This document shows positions 8,872 to 15,239 of a stretch of 43,611 nucleotides of DNA, piece after piece. A program made the translations under genes and the position numbers. Source of the stretch: CP2-2F sp034436235 (GTDB lineage: Bacteria; Chloroflexota; Anaerolineae; Aggregatilineales; UBA2796); NCBI GenBank assembly GCA_034436235.1, contig DAOTWB010000084.1, forward strand, positions 1-43,611. The letters run 5' to 3'. The notes beneath the pieces were generated by a model. It was given only the letters and a program-made list of their open reading frames with translations. It was not told the DNA's origin and searched no databases. Every line of letters starts with the position of its first letter. The stretch's first letter is position 1.

Positions 8872-10140
8872 ATGATGAGCATGAGACAGAGCATTCGCAG
8901 GCGCTTGCCGCTTTCCTACATCACTGTAGCAGTTGGACCGCTGCTTTTGGTCGGACTAGTCTTGGTCTTGGTCAGCTTCAGTTTTCAGTTCAATCAAGCG
9001 CTCAGCAAGCAGATCGAAGTGGCGAAGCGCGTCTCGACTGAGCTGAACGCTTTTCTCAGCAAATTGGAAGCCGAGCTGCAGACGGCGGCGAGAGAGATGC
9101 GCGGCATGACCAATTTTCAGCGCCAAAATCTGCTGGCGCGCTTGCCGTCTTATCCGCACGTCTTTCAGGAGCTGATCTTAGCGGATAACAACGGCGCAGA
9201 GCTGGTCTATCTCTCGCGTCTGAACGTGCTTGATCCGCTCCGCTTGGTCAACTGGGCAGGCTCGGATGTCTTCTCGTTGGCGCGCGCTGAGCGGAAGCCG
9301 TACTACAGCGACATCTTGATTGACGACGAGACAGGTCAGCCTTCGATGCTGATTGGCGTCCCGATCATCAATCCACAAAACGGCGTCGCCACGTCCGTCC
9401 TGATCGCCAATGTGCGCTTCAAGCCGATCTGGGACTTGGTAGCCGCTGTTCAGCTGGATGCAGGCGAGAATGTCTTCATCACGGATGCTTCCGGGCGTAT
9501 TGTAGCGCACTTGAATCCATCCATCGTGCTGCAAGAGAAGCGCTATCAACGTCCTGCCCTGAGCGGCATCGGCGCGGGCGAATCGGCGCCTACGGTCGTG
9601 GTCACTTGGACGACGCGCACGTATGGCAACCAGACCTTTGTGATTGTCGCGGAGCGCAACGTGCTGAATGCGCTGGAATTCGCGCTGTGGACGGCGGTCA
9701 TCGCGTTGGCAGTGCTGGTGCTGGCGATTGTGATCGCCGCCGTGACAGGTCGGCGTGCGGCGCAGCGCGTGGTCGTGCCGATCGGCGCGTTGGTCAGAGC
9801 GGCGCAGGCGCTCAGCGAGCGCTCTGAGGCGTTCGATCCTGCTGCGCTCGCGCCAATCGCTATGCGTGAGGATGAATTTGGGCAACTGGCGCGCACTTTC
9901 CAAGCGATGGGCGAGCAGGTCATCATCCGCGAGCAGACGCTCAAGCAAGAAGTGCAGGAGCTGCGCATTGAGATTGACGAGGCGAAGAAGAGCCGCGCTG
10001 TGGCAGAGATCACGGATAGCGAGTTCTTCAAAGAGCTGCAGAGCAAAGCGGCGCGGATGCGTCAGCGCACGAAATCACTCTCGAGCGGCGGTCAGGCGTC
10101 AGCGCATGGCGACGCTGAGACCTTGCCTGCACAACCTTGA
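8872..10140 (+). CDS. Cache-HAMP membrane sensor protein lacking an output domain
   Basis: 422 residues. TM1 lies at about 18-40, an extracytoplasmic Cache-like domain at about 45-255 (LILADNNGAELVYLSRLNV, YYSDILIDDETGQPSMLIGVPI, VFITDASGRIVAHLNP), and TM2 at about 265-290. A HAMP domain follows (VVPIGALVRAAQALSE ... DEFGQLARTFQAMGEQV), then a coiled coil containing VAEITDSEFFKELQSKAARMRQ-type sequence. The protein ends there with a low-complexity tail. The same linker precedes cyclase or PP2C phosphatase domains in related proteins of cyanobacteria and Chloroflexota, so this looks like a sensor whose effector is encoded elsewhere or has been lost. GAAGGATGATG overlaps three possible ATGs (8872, 8875, 8881); 8881 has the best spacing. 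Co-translated with the upstream lipoprotein. Confidence 0.85.
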   Translation: MMSMRQSIRRRLPLSYITVAVGPLLLVGLVLVLVSFSFQFNQALSKQIEVAKRVSTELNAFLSKLEAELQTAAREMRGMTNFQRQNLLARLPSYPHVFQELILADNNGAELVYLSRLNVLDPLRLVNWAGSDVFSLARAERKPYYSDILIDDETGQPSMLIGVPIINPQNGVATSVLIANVRFKPIWDLVAAVQLDAGENVFITDASGRIVAHLNPSIVLQEKRYQRPALSGIGAGESAPTVVVTWTTRTYGNQTFVIVAERNVLNALEFALWTAVIALAVLVLAIVIAAVTGRRAAQRVVVPIGALVRAAQALSERSEAFDPAALAPIAMREDEFGQLARTFQAMGEQVIIREQTLKQEVQELRIEIDEAKKSRAVAEITDSEFFKELQSKAARMRQRTKSLSSGGQASAHGDAETLPAQP

Positions 10141-10185
10141 CGACTTTTTGGCGAGTTTATACACCATTCTGATCGCAGATAGTGC

Positions 10186-10191
10186 TATGAT
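10186..10191 (+). promoter_or_regulatory. Extended -10 promoter for the cupin gene
   Basis: TATGAT preceded by TG one base upstream (TGC-TATGAT), an extended -10. No convincing -35 was found. The start codon of the cupin gene is about 34 nt downstream. Confidence 0.4.
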
Positions 10192-10224
10192 GAGCGCGTA
10201 GCAAATTCCTTTGGAGGTATTCCG

Positions 10225-10626
10225 TTGAGCGATACACACGATAGAACCAAGTTGTTGGTCATTCATCCTGATGAAGGCGTGCGCGATACGCATCATGGCT
10301 TCATGCGGCAATGGGGCATCACTGGCGAGACAACAGGCGCGCAGAGCATCAGCATGACGCACGGCACATTGGCGCCCGGCTTGAAGGCTGAGCCGCACTA
10401 TCATCCTTTTGAGACAGCCATCTACGTCATCAGCGGCAAGGCGAAAGTCTACTACGGTCCTCACCTTGAGCATGAGGTCATTTGCCAAGCCGGCGACTTC
10501 GTCTACATTGCGCCTGGCGTGGTGCATACGCCTGAGAACATCGGCGATGAGCCGCTCGATTACGTCGCAGCGCGCAGCGCGCCTGCCGATGTCTACTACT
10601 TGCCCGGCACTGGTCCGATGGCATAG
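10225..10626 (+). CDS. Small cupin-domain protein
   Basis: 133 residues forming one cupin beta-barrel. Motif 1 reads G...EPHYHPFETAIYVISGKAKV, with the metal-ligand pattern H-x-H and E. Motif 2 is GDFVYIAPGVVHTPENIG, with the second-motif His. Such small cupins may be isomerases, dioxygenases or binding proteins, and the sequence does not decide between them. The start is TTG with TTGGAGG 7 nt upstream; no ATG gives a complete barrel. It appears to be transcribed alone, with a GAAA-capped stem-loop downstream. Cytoplasmic: there is no signal peptide. Confidence 0.88.
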   Translation: MSDTHDRTKLLVIHPDEGVRDTHHGFMRQWGITGETTGAQSISMTHGTLAPGLKAEPHYHPFETAIYVISGKAKVYYGPHLEHEVICQAGDFVYIAPGVVHTPENIGDEPLDYVAARSAPADVYYLPGTGPMA

Positions 10627-10650
10627 AGACGCGCTCACACGCTCACAGCA

Positions 10651-10674
10651 AGAGATCGGCGAAAGCTGATCTCT
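10651..10674 (+). other. Stem-loop with GAAA tetraloop between the cupin and MOSC genes
   Basis: AGAGATC pairs with GATCTCT, extended inward through a G-T wobble and GC/GC to a GAAA loop, giving about 10 bp capped by a GNRA tetraloop. There is no T-run after it. It may protect the 3' end or act as a Rho-type pause, and is not a standard intrinsic terminator. Confidence 0.5.
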
Positions 10675-10689
10675 GCTAGATCGCGCCAG

Positions 10690-10710
10690 TTGTGCTAAGA
10701 TTAGGCACAA
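10690..10710. promoter_or_regulatory. Inverted repeat TTGTGC-N9-GCACAA upstream of the MOSC gene
   Basis: Perfect 6-bp arms separated by 9 nt, within 45 nt of the MOSC start codon. CACAAT in the right arm could also serve as a -10 box. Size and position fit a dimeric repressor site. No cognate regulator is identified. Confidence 0.35.
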
Positions 10711-10734
10711 TCTGAGCGAAAGTGAGCGACCTCT

Positions 10735-11208
10735 ATGATCACAGGCACTCTGAAGAGCATCGTTTACAAGCCGAAAGACGCACCGCACGCGCCACGCGGC
10801 TATCAGCGCGTAGCATTGCAAGAAGCGCGCCTGATCGCCGATTACGGCATTGAAGGCGACCGCAAAGGCGGCAATCCGAAGCGCAATCTGAACGTGATGG
10901 ACGATATCACGCTCGCCGAATTAGCCGCTGAAGGCTATCCGACGGGCGTCGGCGTGTTGGGCGAAAATTTGATCATCAGCGGCATTGACCTGCGCAAGCT
11001 GCCTGCAGGCACACACTTGCAAATCGGCGATGAGGCGGTCATCTTGTTGCGCGCGCTGCGCGAGCCATGCGAGCAACTGACCGAGTTGGACAGCCGTCTG
11101 CCGAGCGCAGCAATAGGGCGAGTCGGCTTCATGTGTCGCGTTGTGAAAGGCGGCTTGATCCGCGTTGGCGATCCCGTTATAGTCATCTCGCAACCTGAGC
11201 CAGCCTGA
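10735..11208 (+). CDS. MOSC-domain protein
   Basis: 157 residues, a single MOSC (molybdenum cofactor sulfurase C-terminal) domain. Visible family features are GIEGDRKGGNPKRNLNVMD, GVLGENLIISGIDL, and the conserved cysteine in LREPCEQL, with GRVGFMCRVVKGG near the end. MOSC proteins bind sulfur or molybdenum cofactor; stand-alone bacterial forms such as YiiM and YcbX take part in detoxification of N-hydroxylated compounds, but substrate cannot be assigned here. No radical SAM moaA or cofactor gene is nearby. Upstream is the inverted repeat TTGTGC-N9-GCACAA (10690-10710), possibly an operator. The next gene follows 11 nt after the stop, so the two may be co-transcribed. Confidence 0.88.
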   Translation: MITGTLKSIVYKPKDAPHAPRGYQRVALQEARLIADYGIEGDRKGGNPKRNLNVMDDITLAELAAEGYPTGVGVLGENLIISGIDLRKLPAGTHLQIGDEAVILLRALREPCEQLTELDSRLPSAAIGRVGFMCRVVKGGLIRVGDPVIVISQPEPA

Positions 11209-11219
11209 GGAGTTTTCTC

Positions 11220-12548
11220 ATGCGTTTCATTGCCGACAAGCCTATTTCGAATAGCAGCGAAGATTTGTTTCAATTCAGGCAGTTTGTAGACTTGATCGAA
11301 AGCGCCGTGCGCGCCACACAGACGCCATTTGTCTACGGCGTGCTTGGCGACTGGGGAACAGGTAAGACTTCTGTGTTGCGCCTGCTCGAAGCGCGTTTCC
11401 GCGATGAGTCAGGCGCGATCAGGCGCTTTCCTGACGGCAGGGAAATCTTCGTGCCAATCTGGTTTGACGCTTGGAAGTATGAGAACGAGGCGCACATCGT
11501 CTATCCGCTGCTATACGCGATCAAGCAGCAGTATGAGCGCGATGTCCCTGAAGATAAAAAAGACGCTATCAAGGCTACCTTCCAAACGGTTGTCGCGACC
11601 AGCCTGTTGGCAGTCGGGCAGGTCGGCTTGAGAGCGCTTCTGAGGAATCTGACAGGCGGTGCAGTCGATCCGCGCTTGCTCGAAGAGTCGCTCAAGCAAG
11701 TGCGCGAGGCGCAAGAGAGCGCCTTGAGCGAAGTGGACGCCGTACTCAGCGGCTGGACGGACAGCGTGAGCAAATTCGCCTCAGCGTTCGGCGATCTGCT
11801 CAGCGCTTATGCTGAAGGACTGGTCGGTCCAGCGGATGCAGATCGCGTCCGCTTCTTGATCCTTGTGGACGACCTGGATCGCTGCTTGCCTGAGACCACG
11901 ATCAGCATTTTGGAGAGCATCAAGCATCATCTGAGCGTACCGAACTGCATCTTCGTGCTGGCGATCAACGGTCGCGTCGTCTATCAGACCATTCGGCGCA
12001 AATATGGCGGCGAAGGCATTGACGGACGCGAGTACTTGGAGAAAATTCTGAACTACGCATTCTACGTGCCTGAGATTGACCTTGATAAGAGCGCAATGGA
12101 GCGCTTCGTGCATCATCAGCGCGAGAAGCTCGTCGGCAACAGCCATAGGCACGCCTTCGACCAACTGAGCGACGCGCTAACCGAGTGCAAATTCAACAAT
12201 CCGCGCCGCATCAAGCGCATTCTGAATCGGTATGTGATCTATCTTGAGCGTTATGCGGCTGACCAAGTGTTTTTGCCGAACGCAATTCGCCTGATGCTGA
12301 TCGCCGAATATTTCCCGACGCTCTTCCAGCTCTACATGCGGCTGGGCGCAAATGCTTCGCTCGCCATCAAAGGCTTGCTGGTAGGCAAAACGCCTGTGCA
12401 AGATTTTGAGCAGATGCATGGCGTCAGCGTTGCGCAGCTGCTGCCGCAGATGCGCCACATGCAGCAGCTATTTGAGCTGCCCGCGCCAAATGCCGATGCC
12501 CTGAATGTGCAAATACGGCAAATCTTTGAGATCACGCGCCTGTTCTGA
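11220..12548 (+). CDS. KAP-family P-loop NTPase
   Basis: 442 residues. Walker A is GDWGTGKTSVL (about 42-52), followed by the KAP signature FDAWKYENE. Walker B is FLILVDDLDRC (about 215-225), followed by ETTISILESIKHHL and NCIFVLAINGRVV. Between Walker A and B lies a hydrophobic stretch (VVATSLLAVGQVGLRALL) where KAP proteins usually carry membrane helices. KAP NTPases are found in both bacteria and animals and in bacteria are scattered, often in mobile or defence contexts; their task is poorly defined. TGAGGAG lies just before the ATG. Its stop codon directly abuts the ATG of the glycosyltransferase gene. That coupling suggests a membrane-linked function, but this is inference. Confidence 0.88.
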   Translation: MRFIADKPISNSSEDLFQFRQFVDLIESAVRATQTPFVYGVLGDWGTGKTSVLRLLEARFRDESGAIRRFPDGREIFVPIWFDAWKYENEAHIVYPLLYAIKQQYERDVPEDKKDAIKATFQTVVATSLLAVGQVGLRALLRNLTGGAVDPRLLEESLKQVREAQESALSEVDAVLSGWTDSVSKFASAFGDLLSAYAEGLVGPADADRVRFLILVDDLDRCLPETTISILESIKHHLSVPNCIFVLAINGRVVYQTIRRKYGGEGIDGREYLEKILNYAFYVPEIDLDKSAMERFVHHQREKLVGNSHRHAFDQLSDALTECKFNNPRRIKRILNRYVIYLERYAADQVFLPNAIRLMLIAEYFPTLFQLYMRLGANASLAIKGLLVGKTPVQDFEQMHGVSVAQLLPQMRHMQQLFELPAPNADALNVQIRQIFEITRLF

Positions 12549-14459
12549 ATGACGACAAAGCGCTTCACGCTGCTCCGTCTTGCGTTGCTGACGCTGCATG
12601 TGGCTATGCTGTTGCATAGCCACGCTTTCAGCTTGCCTTACGTGGATCATCCCGACGAGCCTGCTTTTTACTTGGCAGGGCAGGTTTGGCTCGGCAATTT
12701 TGAGATGGGCAGCTACATGCGCGGCTATCCGCCTGCCTACATCGCGCTCGAGCTGATCGTCGCGCAGCTTCTGGGATGGCTCGGCTTGCCTGAGATGAGC
12801 CAGACAGTGAACGTCATGCGCTGGATCGCCGTGGCAGTCAGCGCAGGCACGTTGTGGCTCATCTTCAGCGCAGCGCGCGAGGCGGCAGGCGATTGGGCAT
12901 CACTGGTGGCAGGCGCGGCATGGATCAGCTCGCCGCTCGTGGTCTCGCACAGCGTCTATGCAACAACTGATCCGTTTGTATACTTCACAACAGCATGGTC
13001 GCTATGGCTCTCAATCACAGCATTGCGCCGTGAGCGTCCGCACTTTGCGTTGCTCGCCATGCTCGTAGGAGCATTAGCCGTCCTGATCAAACTGATGGTC
13101 GTGCCTGCGCTTTTGGCAGGCGTGACGGCGCTTTTGTTCGGGCTGCGCGATAGGCGACTCAGCTTGAGTCTGCTGGCAGGGCAGCTAGGCATTGTAGCGC
13201 TCACGGCTTTTCTGGTGCTAGGCGTTTTCCGCGCAGATAGTCTGCTCACGCCTTACGAAGACTCGTTACCTGAGTCTGAGATCGGCATCATTCGGCGCGA
13301 AGGCGCGCAGAGTATGCTCTACAACCTGACCGATGTGCAGCGCGTCCTGAACAACATCCGCTATGTGTTTGTGCCTGTGCAGGAATTGGCGGCGCTCGCT
13401 TGGCTGATCGGCGGCGCGGTCGCGTGGTTGGCAGCGCGCTCAGCGCGCCTAGATTGGCGCCCGATTTTGTTGTGTCTGATCGCCGTATTTGCCACGCCTT
13501 GGATCATGGCGTCGTTCACTGCGATCGCGCTGCATCGCATACGCGATACATTGCCTGCCACAACGGCGCTGTGCGTCCTGATCGGCATGTCCGCAGTGCA
13601 AATTTGGCGCGTCCTGCCAAGCGGCAGAGCGCCGCGCTCCCTGTACAGCGCTGCGATCGTCGCGTGGATCGCGTTCGCGCTTTTGCCAAGCGCACGCGAC
13701 ACACTGGCGCTCGTCGAAGAGCGCGGCTATCCCGACTGGCGGACTGAGCTGCGGCAATGGGCGGATGTGAACCTTGAAGCAGGCTGGGTTGCCGTGCCAA
13801 TTGAGCATGAGAAGACGTTCAATCCATTCTGGGGCGGCTTGCAAGGCGCGCAATGGTTCAATTGGCTTGTCTATCGGGGCAACTTCACTGAGCAGCCGCT
13901 GACGTATTGGCGCGCTGAGCGCGGCATTGCCTACGCCTTGCTCAGCGCGGATTTTGTGCGCCGCGCCGATGCTGCGCAACGCGCCTATCTCGATCAAATG
14001 CTGCGCTTGAAGACTTTCGCTGCGCCGCCGCGCCGCCGCGGACCAGAGACGGTTGTCTTCAGCACCAAGCCGATACAAACGCCGCTTGAGGCAAATTTTG
14101 GCGATCAGATCAATCTGCTAGGCATTGACCTTGTGCGCGGTGGACAAACCGTGCGCGTCCGCGCTTATTGGCAGGCAAAAGTGCAGCCGCAGCGCGATTA
14201 CTCGCTCTACCTGCACCTGACGCCGCTCGACTCGCGCCAAGTGTTGGCGCAGCAAGACGGCGCGCCTAAGGCGAAGCGTCCAACAACGAGCTGGCAGGAC
14301 GCGGAAGAGCGCATCATCGGCGATTGGTTCGCAGTGCAGCTGCCTGAGCAGTGCAATGTGCGTCTGTTGGCAGGTCTCTACGACTCAGCGAGCGGTCAGC
14401 GCTTGTTATTGCCTGATGGCGCGGACTACGTCGAGCTATGGCGACTGCCTTGTCCGTGA
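12549..14459 (+). CDS. GT-C (PMT/GT39-like) membrane glycosyltransferase
   Basis: 636 residues. Hydrophobic segments occupy about residues 5-420, roughly ten membrane helices. The first extracytoplasmic loop has YVDHPDEPAFYLAG, with the acidic pair typical of polyprenyl-phosphate-dependent GT-C enzymes, followed by MRGYPPAYIAL. The C-terminal ~170 residues are soluble and contain a beta-rich region (INLLGIDLVRGGQTVRVRAYWQ) often found at the end of Chloroflexota GT39-like proteins. It should transfer a sugar from a lipid carrier to a protein or glycan outside the membrane; donor and acceptor are unknown. The ATG directly follows the stop of the KAP NTPase with no spacer and no clear ribosome-binding site, so translation probably depends on coupling. 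Confidence 0.85.
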   Translation: MTTKRFTLLRLALLTLHVAMLLHSHAFSLPYVDHPDEPAFYLAGQVWLGNFEMGSYMRGYPPAYIALELIVAQLLGWLGLPEMSQTVNVMRWIAVAVSAGTLWLIFSAAREAAGDWASLVAGAAWISSPLVVSHSVYATTDPFVYFTTAWSLWLSITALRRERPHFALLAMLVGALAVLIKLMVVPALLAGVTALLFGLRDRRLSLSLLAGQLGIVALTAFLVLGVFRADSLLTPYEDSLPESEIGIIRREGAQSMLYNLTDVQRVLNNIRYVFVPVQELAALAWLIGGAVAWLAARSARLDWRPILLCLIAVFATPWIMASFTAIALHRIRDTLPATTALCVLIGMSAVQIWRVLPSGRAPRSLYSAAIVAWIAFALLPSARDTLALVEERGYPDWRTELRQWADVNLEAGWVAVPIEHEKTFNPFWGGLQGAQWFNWLVYRGNFTEQPLTYWRAERGIAYALLSADFVRRADAAQRAYLDQMLRLKTFAAPPRRRGPETVVFSTKPIQTPLEANFGDQINLLGIDLVRGGQTVRVRAYWQAKVQPQRDYSLYLHLTPLDSRQVLAQQDGAPKAKRPTTSWQDAEERIIGDWFAVQLPEQCNVRLLAGLYDSASGQRLLLPDGADYVELWRLPCP

Positions 14460-14475
14460 TCGCAAGCAGCAGACC

Positions 14476-14502
14476 TTGCCGAGCGCTAAAATATGTTACA
14501 AT
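14476..14502 (+). promoter_or_regulatory. Candidate promoter for the TetR regulator
   Basis: TTGCCG at 14476-14481 and TACAAT at 14497-14502, separated by 15 nt, which is short. It leaves a leader of about 25 nt before ATG 14535. Confidence 0.35.
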
Positions 14503-14534
14503 CTCTCAACAAACGTTCATTTGGCAGCGAATTT

Positions 14535-15122
14535 ATGTCCGCCACACAGAGAAACTCGCGCCGTCTCACACAAATGCGCGCCGTTGCCGAGCGCCTTTTC
14601 CGCGACAAAGGCTACTTGGCAACTTCCATGCGCGATATCGCCGATGAGATGCAGCTCAAAGGCGGCGGCAGCTTGTATGCGCACATCAAAGGCAAGGAAG
14701 ACTTGCTGTGGAGCATCGCAAACGAAGCGACCGATGCCTTCTTCAACGCGCTTGAGGCAGTCTGTGCGCAGCCTGCCACGCCTTACGAGCGGCTGCGCGC
14801 TGCGATGATCGCGCACTTGCTGGTCATCACTGAGCATCTTGGCGCAGCGGCAGTCTACTTTGACGAGTGGCGACATCTGAGCGAGCCGCGCCGCAGCCAG
14901 TTCATGGCGCGCCGCGACGCCTATGAAAAGCAATTCCAAGCGCTTTTGGAAGCCTGCATCGCCAGCGGCGCGTGCCGCGCGCTGGATACGCGCCTTGCCA
15001 CGCTGCATTTGCTGAGCGCCATGAACGCCATGCGCCATTGGTACAAGCCGAATGGCAGGCTCTCAGCGCAGCAAGTGGCAGAATCACTGGCGGATATGCT
15101 GCTGCACGGTTTATGCGCCTAG
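14535..15122 (+). CDS. TetR/AcrR-family transcriptional regulator
   Basis: 195 residues from the chosen ATG. The N-terminal TetR helix-turn-helix is clear (MRAVAERLFRDKGYLATSMRDIADEM, then GSLYAHIKGKEDLLWSI). The C-terminal helical domain resembles the KstR2-like TetR_C_33 group (YFDEWRHLSEPRR, YEKQFQALLE), many of which sense acyl-CoA thioesters. That suggests fatty-acid or lipid-related control, but no such genes are adjacent. ATG 14535 is chosen because a candidate -10 (TACAAT, 14497-14502) places the transcript start after the alternative 14493 start. It could regulate itself or a gene outside the window. Confidence 0.9.
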   Translation: MSATQRNSRRLTQMRAVAERLFRDKGYLATSMRDIADEMQLKGGGSLYAHIKGKEDLLWSIANEATDAFFNALEAVCAQPATPYERLRAAMIAHLLVITEHLGAAAVYFDEWRHLSEPRRSQFMARRDAYEKQFQALLEACIASGACRALDTRLATLHLLSAMNAMRHWYKPNGRLSAQQVAESLADMLLHGLCA

Positions 15123-15187
15123 CAGAAGCCTTTTTCAGAGCGAATTGCCGTCCGCAATCTTGGACATAGTCGCGCAAGCCAAAATCA

Positions 15188-15196
15188 TGATAAACT
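15188..15196 (+). promoter_or_regulatory. Extended -10 promoter for the STAND NTPase gene
   Basis: TGATAAACT is a TG-n extended -10 with hexamer TAAACT, the same hexamer as in the receiver-ParA promoter at 25312. No good -35 is visible. Confidence 0.35.
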
Positions 15197-15239
15197 GTCC
15201 GTGAGTGTGTGCTTACTCTGGCAGATCAATGGAGTATGT

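Noticed and set aside
9178..9948. A 256-codon minus-strand frame inside the Cache-HAMP gene
   Set aside because: Low-complexity Arg/His-rich peptide without motifs, wholly antisense to a recognisable sensor protein.
10099..10821. A 240-codon minus-strand frame spanning the cupin gene
   Set aside because: It crosses the cupin's promoter, coding region and the downstream stem-loop; composition is not protein-like and the cupin motifs are clear.
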